Below, one piece after another: positions 30,874-39,704 of a DNA stretch of 64,000 bases. The position numbers and the translations under genes are program-made. Below the pieces are notes generated by a model. The model saw only the letters and a list, made by a program, of their open reading frames with translations. It was not told the origin of the DNA and ran no database searches. Position 1 is the stretch's first letter; the number at the start of each line of letters is the position of its first letter. The DNA comes from Albimonas sp963816545 (GTDB taxonomy: Bacteria > Pseudomonadota > Alphaproteobacteria > Rhodobacterales > Rhodobacteraceae): contig CAWFLE010000013.1 of NCBI GenBank assembly GCA_963816545.1, forward strand, positions 1 to 64,000. The letters run 5' to 3'.

Positions 30874-31242
30874 ATGCCCAACCCCGCCCCCGGATATGCG
30901 AGGAAGCCCGGACATCGCGTGGAGCTGGAGCCTTTGCACCATACGGTGACGATCCGGCTGGGGGGCGTGGACGTGGCGCGGTCCTCGCGCGCCGTGTGCG
31001 TGGCGGAGACGGGGCATCCCGACCGGATCTACCTGCCGCGGGAGGACGTGGCCGACGGCGCGCTGGAGCCGACGGACCTTTCCACCCATTGCCCCTTCAA
31101 GGGCGACGCCCGCTACTGGACGGTGCGCGGAGGCGACCGGGTGGAGGAGAACGCCGCCTGGGCCTATGACCGGCCCTTCGACGAGTTCGCCCCGCTCGCA
31201 GGGTTCGTCTGCTTCGACCGCGCGCGGGTCGAGGAGGTTTGA
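30874..31242 (+). CDS. DUF427 domain protein
   Basis: A 122-aa protein with the family pattern VELEPLHHTVTIRLGGVDVA, then RIYLPREDV and THCPFKGDARYWTV. DUF427 proteins are small, beta-rich and of unknown function. It sits 3 bp after the pseudouridine synthase and just upstream of an insertion sequence. Confidence 0.85.
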   Translation: MPNPAPGYARKPGHRVELEPLHHTVTIRLGGVDVARSSRAVCVAETGHPDRIYLPREDVADGALEPTDLSTHCPFKGDARYWTVRGGDRVEENAAWAYDRPFDEFAPLAGFVCFDRARVEEV

Positions 31243-31297
31243 CCTAAGGTCAGGTCGGTGCCGGCGACCGGCCGCCTGCGCATCCGGGCAGGTTCGA

Positions 31298-31326
31298 CCG
31301 GACGCCCAACGAGCCGAGGCGTCCGG
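31298..31326 (+). terminator. Hairpin after the DUF427 gene
   Basis: CCGGACGCC (31298-31306) pairs with GGCGTCCGG (31318-31326) over an 11-nt loop. It lies 55 bp after the stop with no U-tract, and could end or slow the crcB-rluC-DUF427 transcript. Confidence 0.4.
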
Positions 31327-31363
31327 GTCGGCTCCCCGCCGGCCGAGGCGGTGTGCGCCGGTG

Positions 31364-32580
31364 TCGGGCCAGTCCGGCAGGTCTGATACCGGCACGCGAA
31401 AGCTCTGACTCGGCTGAAGGGTTCCCCTGCGGCCTGATCTCTGATTCCATCTCCCGAAGCGGCGAGATGGAGGGGAGATGGGTCGGGCGCTCAAGATCCG
31501 GGACGATCTGACGGCGGAGGAGCTGCGGAGGATGGCTTCGCGGGAGCGGAGCAACCGTGCGGCGCGGCGACTGCCGGCGATCGCGAACGCGCTGGACGCC
31601 ATGAGCCGGGCGGACGCGGCGACGGCCGCGGGCATGGAGCGGCCGGCGCTGCGCGACGCGGTGCTGCGCTGCAACGCCGACGGACCGGAGGGCGTGCGCG
31701 ACCGGCCGCTGCCGGACCGGCCGCCGGCGCTGAGCGAGGCGGAGCCGGCGCTGCTCTTCGACCGGATCTTCCGCGGTCCGGACCCTGAGAAGGACGCGGT
31801 GAGCAGCTGGACCCTTCCGGACCTCTGTCGCTGGGTCGAGGCTCGCTTCGACAAGCGCCTGACCCCGCAGAGCCTGTCGCGGATCCTGCGGCGCGAGGGG
31901 GTCTCACGGCAGAAGGTCCGCCCCACGCCTCCGAAGAGCGACGAGGCGGCGCAGCGTCGCTTCGAAAAAGCGGGCTGCGGGCTGCGCTGAAGACCGCGGC
32001 CGAGGCGCATCCGGGCAAGCGGATCACGCTGTGGTTCCAGGACGAGATGCGGGTCGGCCAGAAGGGCCGGCTCTGCCATCGCTGGTGGAGCCGAGGCCGC
32101 CGCCCGCCGGGCCGCCAGGACCAGCGCTTCGAGTGGACCTATGTCTTCGGCGCCGCCCGCCCCGACGGGGAGGCCGCCTTCGGTCTCGTCCTGCCCGAGG
32201 TCGGCACGCAGGCGATGCGGATCTTCCTCGATGCCTTCGCGGCCACGATCCCCGATGACGAGCACGCCGTCATGATCCTCGACCGCGCCGGCTGGCACGG
32301 CGCCAAGGCGCTCCGGGTCCCGCCGAACGTCAGCCTCGTCCCGCTGCCGCCGTATCCGCCCCAGCTCAACCCGATGGAGCGCGTCTGGCTATGGCTCCGC
32401 GAGCGCTTCCTGAGCCTGCGCGTCTTCGAGGGCCTCGACGCCATCGTCGACGCCTGCTGTCGCGCCTGGAACGCCTTCGCCGACGATCCGTCCCGCATCC
32501 GCTCCCCGTGCCTCCAGCCGTGGATCAAGAGGGTCATCGGTTAGGCGCGGCGGTATGACCGGCCTGTTGGCCCGTCGAGG
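31364..32580 (+). mobile_element. IS630-family insertion sequence, ends approximate
   Basis: The element carries one transposase locus. Imperfect inverted repeats flank it: CGGGCCAGTCCGGCAGG on the left (about 31366) and, on the opposite strand near 32575, CGGGCCAACAGGCCGG. Both continue to ATACC towards the gene. IS630 elements duplicate a TA target, but I could not fix the exact ends or a clean duplication. Confidence 0.55.
31478..32544 (+). CDS. IS630-family transposase, -1 frameshift
   Basis: The first frame (31478-31990) encodes the helix-turn-helix part (LTAEELRRMASRERSNRAAR, LTPQSLSRILRREGVSRQK). The DDE domain is in the -1 frame, with the first Asp in ITLWFQDEMRVGQKGR, the second in MILDRAGWHG and the Glu in PPQLNPMERVWLWLRE. 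The switch lies at GAAAAAGCGGG near 31968; one extra A would join the frames. It may be a programmed -1 slip, as known in some IS630 members, a sequencing deletion or real decay. Confidence 0.88.
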
Positions 32581-32707
32581 CGGGGTGCGCGGCTGTCCGG
32601 CCGGTGGATGAGGCATGGCGCCGTCCCGCCGCCCAAGGCGGTGCGTGCCGCTGGACAGCGCCGCCCCCGGCTTGCTACCTCTCCGCGCCCGAGTTCAGGG
32701 AGGTCCC

Positions 32708-33394
32708 ATGTCCGAGCCCCTCCGCCTCGTCGTCTTCGACATGGACGGCACGCTGATCGACAGCAAGGCCTTCATCGTCGAAGCCATGCGGCGCGGCTTC
32801 GCGGCCGCGGGCCACGAGGCGCCGGCGCCCGAGGCGGTGCCGGAGATCATCGGGCTGTCGCTTCCCGTGGCCGTCTCGCGCCTCGCCCCGGCGCTGCCGG
32901 AGGCGGAGGCGCTGCGGGTGGCCGAGCTTTACAAGGCGGCCTTCATGGACCTGCGGCGGGAGACGGGGGGCGACGCGGGCTCGCCGCTCTATCCCGGCGC
33001 GGTGGCGGCGCTGGAGCGGCTGGCGGCGCGGCCGGAGGTGCTGATGGGCGTCGCCACAGGCAAGGCGCGGCGGGGGCTGGACCATGTGCTCTCGGCCCAC
33101 GGGCTGGGACGGTTCTTCCAGACGCTCCAGACCGCGGACCTGCATCCATCGAAGCCGCATCCCTCGATGCTGATGGCGGCGCTGGCCGAGACGGGGGCGG
33201 AGGCGCGGCACGCGGTGATGGTGGGCGATACGGAATACGACATGGAGATGGCGCGCGCCGCCGGGTTGACCGCCATCGGCGTCGCCTGGGGCTATCATGC
33301 GCCTGACCGGCTGCGCGCCGCGGGAGCGGAGATGGTGCTGGAGCATTACGACGAGCTGGACGCGGCGCTCGCCTCGCTGGCGGAGCCGGCCTGA
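32708..33394 (+). CDS. HAD-superfamily phosphatase (phosphoglycolate-phosphatase-like)
   Basis: A 228-aa HAD hydrolase with motif I VVFDMDGTLIDSKAF (nucleophile Asp), motif II GVATGKARRGLDHVL, the motif III lysine in HPSKPHPSM and motif IV VMVGDTEYDMEMA. The helical cap lies between motifs I and II. Substrate unknown; phosphoglycolate is the closest family role. The start at 32708 follows GGAGGT. Its stop overlaps the ATP12 gene start. Confidence 0.88.
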   Translation: MSEPLRLVVFDMDGTLIDSKAFIVEAMRRGFAAAGHEAPAPEAVPEIIGLSLPVAVSRLAPALPEAEALRVAELYKAAFMDLRRETGGDAGSPLYPGAVAALERLAARPEVLMGVATGKARRGLDHVLSAHGLGRFFQTLQTADLHPSKPHPSMLMAALAETGAEARHAVMVGDTEYDMEMARAAGLTAIGVAWGYHAPDRLRAAGAEMVLEHYDELDAALASLAEPA

Positions 33395-34098
33395 TGGCGG
33401 CGCCCAAGCGGTTCTGGAAGGCGGCGCAGGTCGAGCCGGAGGGCGAGGGCTGGGGCGTGCGGCTGGACGGGCGGCCGGTGCGGACGCCCTCGGGCCACCT
33501 GCTGGTGGCGCCGACGCGGGCGCTGGCGGAGGCGACGGCGCAGGAATGGGACGCGCAGACCGAGCGGCTGGACCCGCGGACCATGCCCCTGACCCGCACC
33601 CTCAACACGGTGATCGAGCGGGTGACGCCGAAGCCCGAGGAGGTCGCCGACGCCATCGCCGCCTATGCCGAGGCGGACCTGCTGTGCTACCGCGCGCCGC
33701 ATCCGAAGGCGCTCGCGGACCGGCAGGCGGAGGCGTGGGAACCGTGGCTGGACTGGGCCGAGCGGCGGCATGGCGCGCGGATGGTGCGGGCCGAGGGAAT
33801 CATGCATGTGGCCCAGCCGCCGGAGTTCGTCGCGGCGCTGCGGGAGGCGGCGCGGGCGCACGGGCCGTTCCAGCTTGCGGCCCTGCATGAGTTCGTCGAC
33901 GCTGTCGGGGTCGCTGATCCTCGGGCTTGCGGTGGCGGAGCGGGCGCTGGCGGCGCAGGAGGCGTGGCGCCTCTCGCGGATCGACGAGGACTACCAGATC
34001 GAGCAGTGGGGCGAGGACGCGGAGGCCGCCGCGCTGGCCGAGCTGCGCCTCCGGGATTTCCTTTCCGCCCGCCGGCTGATGGACCTGCTGGAGGGTGA
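33394..34098 (+). CDS. ATP12-family F1-ATPase assembly chaperone, frameshifted
   Basis: ATP12 proteins bind the F1 alpha subunit during ATP synthase assembly. Family blocks are PKRFWKAAQVEPEGEGW, RPVRTPSGHLLVAPTRALA, LTRTLNTVIERVTP and ADLLCYRAPHPKAL. One extra base near 33897 moves the frame after LHEFV to SGSLILGLAVAERAL and IDEDYQIEQWGEDAEAA. A missing G near 34094 would restore the stop TGA at 34096-34098, which overlaps the next GTG start. Repaired length is near 234 aa. Confidence 0.85.
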   Translation: MAAPKRFWKAAQVEPEGEGWGVRLDGRPVRTPSGHLLVAPTRALAEATAQEWDAQTERLDPRTMPLTRTLNTVIERVTPKPEEVADAIAAYAEADLLCYRAPHPKALADRQAEAWEPWLDWAERRHGARMVRAEGIMHVAQPPEFVAALREAARAHGPFQLAALHEFVDAVGVADPRACGGGAGAGGAGGVAPLADRRGLPDRAVGRGRGGRRAGRAAPPGFPFRPPADGPAGG

Positions 34099-34589
34099 CC
34101 GACGGACCGCGCTACCCGGAGGGGCTGGAGGACCTGCCCACCCCCGACGAGCTTCGCGCCATGACGGGGCGGGAGTTCGTGGAGGGGATGCTCTCGGGCC
34201 GGGTGGTGGCGGCGACGATCTACCGGCCGATGAACTTCCGGCTGGTGGAGGTGGGCGACGGGACCGCCACCTTCCGCGGCGTGCCGACCTTCGAGCATTA
34301 CAATCCGCTGGGGACGGTGCATGGCGGCTGGTACGGGACGGTGCTCGACAGCGCGCTGGGCTGTTCGATCCACACGAGGCTGCCGGCGGGGCGGACCTAC
34401 ACCACGCTGGAATACAAGGTGAACCTGCTGCGCGCCGCGCGGCAGGACACGGGCGCGCTGCTGTGCATCGGGCGCGCGATCCATGTGGGGCGCTCCACCG
34501 CCACGTCCGAGGCGCGGATCGTGGGCGAGGCGGACGGCAAGCTCTACGCCACCGGCACCACCACCTGCATGATCTTCGACATCGGCTGA
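34095..34589 (+). CDS. PaaI-type hotdog thioesterase, GTG start
   Basis: A 164-aa hotdog-fold protein with the PaaI pattern EHYNPLGTVHGGWYGTVLDS and TTLEYKVNLLRAA. Such enzymes hydrolyse acyl- or aryl-CoA thioesters. It starts with GTG at 34095, overlapping the ATP12 stop. An FAH-family gene follows by 24 bp, but substrate is not deducible. Confidence 0.82.
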   Translation: MTDGPRYPEGLEDLPTPDELRAMTGREFVEGMLSGRVVAATIYRPMNFRLVEVGDGTATFRGVPTFEHYNPLGTVHGGWYGTVLDSALGCSIHTRLPAGRTYTTLEYKVNLLRAARQDTGALLCIGRAIHVGRSTATSEARIVGEADGKLYATGTTTCMIFDIG

Positions 34590-34613
34590 ACGCCGGAAGA
34601 GGGAGAGGCGACC

Positions 34614-35459
34614 ATGAAGCTGCTGCGCTGGGGCCCGAAGGGGCGCGAGAAGCCGGGCCTGCTGGACGGGCAGGGGAAGGTGCGGGACCTGAGCGGGGAG
34701 CTTGCGGACCTCTCCTTCGGGGCGGTCACCTTCCAGGCGCTGGACAAGCTGCGGGCGCTGGACCCGGAGCGGCTGCCGGTGGTGGAGCCGGAGCGCTTCG
34801 GGTCCTGCCTCGGGCGCGTGCCGAACTTCCACGCCGTGGGGCTGAACTACCGCCTGCATGCGGAGGAGACGGGGAACCCCTATCCGAAGGAGCCGATCCT
34901 GTTCTCCAAGGCGACCTCGTGCCTTGCCGGGCCGGACGATGCGGTGACCATCCCCAGGGACAGCGTGAAGACCGACTGGGAGGTGGAGCTGGGCGTGGTG
35001 ATCGGGCGCGAGACGGAGCACGTCTCGGAGGCCGAGGCGCTGGGCTGCGTCTCGGGCTACTGCACGATCAACGACGTGTCGGAGCGGGAATTCCAGACCG
35101 AGCGCGGCGGCCAGTGGATCAAGGGCAAGTCCGCGCCGGGGTTCGGGCCGATCGGGCCGTGGTTCGTCACCGCCGACGAGGTGAAGGACCCGCAGGACCT
35201 GGCGCTGTGGATGAAGCTCAACGGCGAGACGATGCAGGATTCGACGACCGGCGACATGATCTTCTCGGTGGCCGAGATCGTGAGCTACATGAGCCGGTTC
35301 ATGCGGCTGGTCCCGGGCGACGTGATCGCCACCGGCACGCCGCAGGGGGTCGGGGCGGGGATGAAGCCGCCGCGGTTCCTGAAGGCGGGCGACGTGATGG
35401 AGCTGGGCGTCCAGGGCTTGGGCGAGCAGCGGCAGGAGGTCGTCGCCTGGGGCGGCTGA
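34614..35459 (+). CDS. Fumarylacetoacetate hydrolase-family protein
   Basis: A 281-aa member of the FAH family, whose members cleave or decarboxylate 2-oxo acids with Mg. The metal-binding pattern is visible as DWEVELGVVIG and CTINDVSEREFQ, with GKSAPGFGPIGPW and DVIATGTPQGVG as further family signatures. Length and motifs fit the 2-keto-hydratase/ureidoglycolate-lyase-like subgroup. The exact substrate is unknown. Confidence 0.87.
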   Translation: MKLLRWGPKGREKPGLLDGQGKVRDLSGELADLSFGAVTFQALDKLRALDPERLPVVEPERFGSCLGRVPNFHAVGLNYRLHAEETGNPYPKEPILFSKATSCLAGPDDAVTIPRDSVKTDWEVELGVVIGRETEHVSEAEALGCVSGYCTINDVSEREFQTERGGQWIKGKSAPGFGPIGPWFVTADEVKDPQDLALWMKLNGETMQDSTTGDMIFSVAEIVSYMSRFMRLVPGDVIATGTPQGVGAGMKPPRFLKAGDVMELGVQGLGEQRQEVVAWGG

Positions 35460-35475
35460 GCAAGGGAGGTCCGGG

Positions 35476-36172
35476 ATGGCCGATTACGTCCGGCGCGCGA
35501 TCTACTACGCCCCGCCCGCGGGGTCGGAGCTGTGGCGCTTCGGCTGCGCCTGGCTCGGCCGCGATCCGGAGGCCGACGAGGCGGTCCCCCACAAGCAGGT
35601 GGAGGGGCTGCCCGCGGCGCCCGAGGCGCTGACCGCCGAGCCGAGGCGCTACGGCTTCCACGGCACGCTGAAGCCGCCCTTCGCGTTGGCCGCCGGCCGT
35701 TCGGCCGAGGCGCTGGAGGCGGCGGCGGAGGCGCTGGCTTCGCGGCACGCGCCATTCGAGGCGCCGCCGCTGCGGCTGCACGCCGAGGGGCGTTTCGCCT
35801 CGCTGCGGCCGTCCGCGCCCTCGCCGCAGCTTCAGGCGCTGGCGGATGCGTGCGTGCGGGATCTGGACGGGTTCCGGGCGCCGCCCGAGTCGGCGGAGCT
35901 GGCGCGGCGGCGGGGCGCGCGGCTGAGCGCCCGCGCAGGACGCGCATCTGGTGACCTGGGGCTATCCCTACGTGCTCGACCAGTTCCGCTTTCACCTCAC
36001 GCTGACCTCGGCGCTGGGGCCGGAGCCGCTGGCGCGCACCGCCAAGGCGCTCCAGCCCGTGGTGGCGCCGCTGTGCCGGGAGCCGTTGCCGGTGCGGGAG
36101 ATCGCGATCTACGGCGACCCCGGCGGCGGCGGCGCCTTCCGGTTGCTGAGGCGGCTGCCTCTTCGCGGCTAG
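35476..36172 (+). CDS. DUF1045 protein, 2H phosphoesterase-like, one frameshift
   Basis: The protein starts MADYVRRAIYYAPPAGSELW and has two His-x-Thr motifs, RYGFHGTLKPPF in the first half and QFRFHLTLTS in the second, the catalytic pair of the 2H phosphoesterase superfamily. One extra base near 35935 shifts the frame before AHLVTWGYPYVLDQ. Relatives are annotated as phosphonate-metabolism proteins in phn operons, but no phn gene is nearby. Repaired length is about 231 aa. Confidence 0.82.
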
Positions 36173-36248
36173 GGCGTTTTCCGCGGCGGAATTCTGCGCT
36201 ATGTTGAAAGGTACCTTTGGTTCCTTCTCCTGCCCCGGGAGCCCCGCC

Positions 36249-36545
36249 ATGTCCGAAGCCGTCGTCCGCGCCATCGTGAAGGGTCGAGTGCAGGGGGTCG
36301 GGTTCCGGGAATGGACCTGTCGGGAGGCCGACGCGCTCGGCCTCTGGGGCTGGGTGAGGAACCGCCCCGACGGTTCGGTGGAGCTGATGGCCGCCGGCCC
36401 CGAGGACCAGGTTCAGGCCCTGCTGGACCGCTGCCGGGTGGGTCCGTCCTTCGCCTCCGTCACCGACGTGGACTGCGAGCATCAGCGGGCCGAGCCGCGG
36501 ATGCCCGACGGCGCGCCCGTATGCGGGTTCCTGCGCGCGAGCTGA
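36249..36545 (+). CDS. acyP: Acylphosphatase
   Basis: A 98-aa enzyme that hydrolyses acyl phosphates. The signature VKGRVQGVGFREWTCREA with catalytic Arg and GWVRNRPDGSVEL with catalytic Asn are both present. The start at 36249 fits the family; the upstream ATG at 36201 would add 16 unrelated residues. Confidence 0.92.
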   Translation: MSEAVVRAIVKGRVQGVGFREWTCREADALGLWGWVRNRPDGSVELMAAGPEDQVQALLDRCRVGPSFASVTDVDCEHQRAEPRMPDGAPVCGFLRAS

Positions 36546-36840
36546 TACGCTCGCGAATCAGTTGGCCGTCGCGCCTGCTGCGCCGCAATATCGCCGCCTG
36601 AAATCTTGGCGCCCGCCCAATTCATTGCCGCGTCTCAAGGCTTTCAGCGCCGCAATGCGGCCGGGATTGGGCGCCGCGGCGGCAGGGCTTGACCTCCTGT
36701 GAAGCCCCTGTTCATTGTCTGTGATGAGCAAGCGGTGCTCCAAACCGTTCAGGCGGGATGCGATAGTGTCGCAGATGGCTTATCGTATCCGGACCGACCC
36801 CGGTTCCGGCCGGGTCCATCAGGGAAGAGGTGAAGAACCT
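36546..36840. other. Upstream region of aapJ
   Basis: This 295-bp gap has lower GC than its flanks and no gene. TTGACC at 36689 is a possible -35 box, but no good -10 box stands at the right distance. It likely holds the aap promoter, not identified with confidence. Confidence 0.35.
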
Positions 36841-37860
36841 ATGACTCGCAACCTGCTCATCGGCGGCGCCCTCGTCGCGTCCGGTCTCGTGGCCGGCGCG
36901 GCCTCCGCGGCGACGCTCGACGAAGTGAAGAACCGCGGCAACCTCAACTGCGGCGTGGCGACCGGCGTGCCCGGCTTCGCCTATACGGAAGAGGACGGGA
37001 CCTGGGCCGGCTTCGACGTCGCCGTCTGCCGCGCCGTGGCGGCCGCGATCTTCGGCGACCAGAACAAGGTCCAGTTCACGCCGACCACCGGCAAGACGCG
37101 CTTCACCGCGCTGGCGTCGGGCGAGGTCGACATGCTCGCGCGCAACACCACCTGGACCTATTCGCGCGACACCGACCTCAAGCAGGAGTTCGCGGGCGTC
37201 AACTACTACGACGGCCAGGGCTTCATGGTCCGCAAGGACCTGGGCGTGACCTCCGCCAAGGAGCTGGACGGCGCCACCGTCTGCATCCAGACCGGCACCA
37301 CCACCGAGCTCAACCTCGCGGACTACTTCCGCATCAACGACATGAGCTACGAGCCGGTCCCGATCGAGACCAACGCCGAGGCGCAGCAGAAGTACCTCGC
37401 CAACGCCTGCGACGCCTACACCACCGACGCGTCGGGCCTCGCGGCCACGCGCTCGTCCTTCGAGAACCCGAAGGAGCACATCATTCTCCCCGAGATCATC
37501 TCGAAGGAGCCGCTCGGCCCGCTCGTGCGTCACGGCGATTCCGAGTGGGAGGACATCGTCCGCTGGACGCTCAACGCCCTGATCGCAGCCGAGGAGCTGG
37601 GCATCACGGCCGAGAACGTGGACGAGATGGCCAAGGGCACCGACAACCCCGAGATCAACCGTCTGCTGGGCGCCGAGGGCGAGTACGGCTCCATGATGGG
37701 CCTGCCCAAGGACTGGGCGGTCAACGCCATCAAGGCGAACGGCAACTACGGCGAGATCTTCGCCAAGTATATCGGCGCCGACACCGATGTCGGGCTGGAG
37801 CGCGGGCTCAACGCGCTCTGGACCCAGGGCGGCCTGATGTACACGCCGCCGTTCCGTTGA
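36841..37860 (+). CDS. aapJ: General L-amino-acid ABC transporter, binding protein AapJ
   Basis: A 339-aa periplasmic receptor for many L-amino acids. A signal peptide (MTRNLLIGGALVASGLVAG, cleavage near ASAAT) is followed by VKNRGNLNCGVATGVPGFAY and GKTRFTALASGEVDMLARNT. The start at 36841 follows GAAGAGGTGAAG; earlier in-frame codons lack the signal peptide. A strong hairpin lies 15 bp after the stop, consistent with higher expression of the receptor than of the membrane genes. Confidence 0.95.
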   Translation: MTRNLLIGGALVASGLVAGAASAATLDEVKNRGNLNCGVATGVPGFAYTEEDGTWAGFDVAVCRAVAAAIFGDQNKVQFTPTTGKTRFTALASGEVDMLARNTTWTYSRDTDLKQEFAGVNYYDGQGFMVRKDLGVTSAKELDGATVCIQTGTTTELNLADYFRINDMSYEPVPIETNAEAQQKYLANACDAYTTDASGLAATRSSFENPKEHIILPEIISKEPLGPLVRHGDSEWEDIVRWTLNALIAAEELGITAENVDEMAKGTDNPEINRLLGAEGEYGSMMGLPKDWAVNAIKANGNYGEIFAKYIGADTDVGLERGLNALWTQGGLMYTPPFR

Positions 37861-37875
37861 TCGGCTGACGAAACA

Positions 37876-37902
37876 GGGGCGCGCCGGCAACCGGCGCGCC
37901 CC
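37876..37902 (+). terminator. Strong hairpin between aapJ and aapQ
   Basis: Perfect 12-bp arms GGGGCGCGCCGG and CCGGCGCGCCCC with a CAA loop. Hairpins after binding-protein genes commonly stabilise the upstream mRNA or partly terminate transcription. Confidence 0.65.
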
Positions 37903-37988
37903 TTCAAGACGACGCCCGCCAAGGCACGACCGGAGAAACCGGACGGCCAAACAGGACGGGCGCTCCGACAGGCGAAGGAATTGGCCGT

Positions 37989-39704
37989 ATGACGGCGATC
38001 ACGGACAGCGCGCCCCGCGCGGACTTCCGCCTGGGAATGCTATGGACCGACACGCGCTACAGGTCCCTGACCATCCAGATCATCGCGCTGGCGCTGGTGA
38101 TGCTGGGGGCGAGCTACCTCGTCTCCAACGTGGTGGCCAACCTCGCGGCGCTGGGCAAGACGTTCTCGTTCGGGTTCATGTCCGAGCCCGCCTCCTATGA
38201 CATCAACCAGCGGCTGATCGACTACAATTCGCGCTCCTCCCACGCCACGGCGGCGGTGGTGGGGATGCTGAACACGCTGCTGCTGGCGATCATGGGCTGC
38301 GCGACCGCGACCCTCATCGGGGTGGTGGCGGGCGTGCTGCGGCTGTCGAAGAACTGGGTCATCTCCAAGCTGATGACCGTCTATATCGAGCTGATCCGCA
38401 ACATCCCCGTGCTGATCCAGATCCTGCTGCTGGCGGCGGTGTTCGACGAGCTGCTGCCCTCGCCCCGCCAGACCGAGCCGATGCTGGGCGGGATCGTGGC
38501 CACCAACCGCGGCTTCTACGTGCCGGGGATGGTGTTCGGGGCGGGCTCGCTGTGGGTGGTGCTGGCGTTCCTTGCGGGGATCGTGGTGGCCATCGGCTAC
38601 GGGCGGCACGTCAAGCGGGTGCAGCAGGAGACGGGGCGGATCCTGCCGCTGTTCCCGGTGCGGGTCGCGCTGATCGCGGGGCTGCCGCTGCTGGTCTTCG
38701 CGGCGATCTGGCTGTTCGCCGGGTCGCCCATCGGCATCCAGTATCCCGAGCTCAAGGGCTTCAACTACGACGGCGGCATCTACGCGCGCAACAGCCTGGT
38801 GGCGCTGTGGATGGCGCTTTCGATCTACACCGGCGCCTTCATCGCCGAGATCGTGCGCTCCGGCATCATGGCGGTGTCGAAGGGCCAGACCGAGGCCGCC
38901 TTCGCGCTCGGCCTGCGTCCGAACCGGACCATGAGCCTCGTGATCCTGCCGCAGGCGCTGCGCGTCATCATCCCGCCGATGATCTCGCAGTATCTGAACC
39001 TCACCAAGAACACCTCGCTCGCCATCGCGGTCGGCTACATGGACGCGACCGGCACGCTGGGGGGCATCACGCTCAACCAGACGGGGCGGGAGTTCGAGAC
39101 GCTGCTGCTGCTGATGGCCTTCTACCTGTGCATCTCGCTGACCATCAGCTTCATTATGAACCTCTACAACGAGCAGGTGAAGCTGGTGGAGCGGACCTCC
39201 GCCGCCGGGACCATGTTCACCCTGCCCAGGATGTTCGACGCCATGACCGGCCCGTGGGACACGCTGAAGAAGGGCGACGCGGCGCACCAGCGCAACTACG
39301 GGATCACGGGGGCGCTGAACTTCGTGGTGCTGCTTTACGCGGTGCTGCTGGCGGGGCTGATGGCGTGGCTGTTCCTCGCGCAGACGCCGGAGCTGCGGGA
39401 GCCTTACTTCGACTGGGGCGGCTTCCGGCAGATCGTTTATCTGGGGCTGGTGGCCTCGACGCTGGCGACGCTGCTGACGGCGATGTTCAAGCACTTCCGG
39501 GTGGCGGATTTCGCGGCGGCGACGCTGGTGCTCTGGGTGCTTGCGGCGGTCGCGGGCGTGGAGCTGGGCGGGATCGTGCCGTTCCTGGGCGGGGCGACGG
39601 CGTTCATCGTCGGCGCCGCGCTTCAGGCGGCCGCGATCGGCTATCTGGTGTTCGGCGCGCGGCCGAACGTGACCTACCTCACCCGTGTGAAGAGGGCCCG
39701 GTGA
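37989..39704 (+). CDS. aapQ: AapQ permease with extra C-terminal membrane domain
   Basis: Membrane subunit of the general amino-acid importer. Residues 1 to about 405 match AapQ, with IELIRNIPVLIQILLLAAVF and the EAA-type loop around EAAFALGLRPNRTMSLVILP. Usual AapQ proteins have about 400 residues and end after the NLYNEQVKLVER region. Here another 165 residues follow, with about four hydrophobic segments (for example NFVVLLYAVLLAGLMAWLF and IVYLGLVASTLATLLTAM), total 571 aa. The reading frame is clean and overlaps aapM (TGATG), so the extension looks real. Confidence 0.92.
   Translation: MTAITDSAPRADFRLGMLWTDTRYRSLTIQIIALALVMLGASYLVSNVVANLAALGKTFSFGFMSEPASYDINQRLIDYNSRSSHATAAVVGMLNTLLLAIMGCATATLIGVVAGVLRLSKNWVISKLMTVYIELIRNIPVLIQILLLAAVFDELLPSPRQTEPMLGGIVATNRGFYVPGMVFGAGSLWVVLAFLAGIVVAIGYGRHVKRVQQETGRILPLFPVRVALIAGLPLLVFAAIWLFAGSPIGIQYPELKGFNYDGGIYARNSLVALWMALSIYTGAFIAEIVRSGIMAVSKGQTEAAFALGLRPNRTMSLVILPQALRVIIPPMISQYLNLTKNTSLAIAVGYMDATGTLGGITLNQTGREFETLLLLMAFYLCISLTISFIMNLYNEQVKLVERTSAAGTMFTLPRMFDAMTGPWDTLKKGDAAHQRNYGITGALNFVVLLYAVLLAGLMAWLFLAQTPELREPYFDWGGFRQIVYLGLVASTLATLLTAMFKHFRVADFAAATLVLWVLAAVAGVELGGIVPFLGGATAFIVGAALQAAAIGYLVFGARPNVTYLTRVKRAR

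Noticed and set aside
29752..32298. Minus-strand open frame of 848 codons
   Set aside because: Antisense to the pseudouridine synthase, DUF427 and transposase genes; GC artefact.
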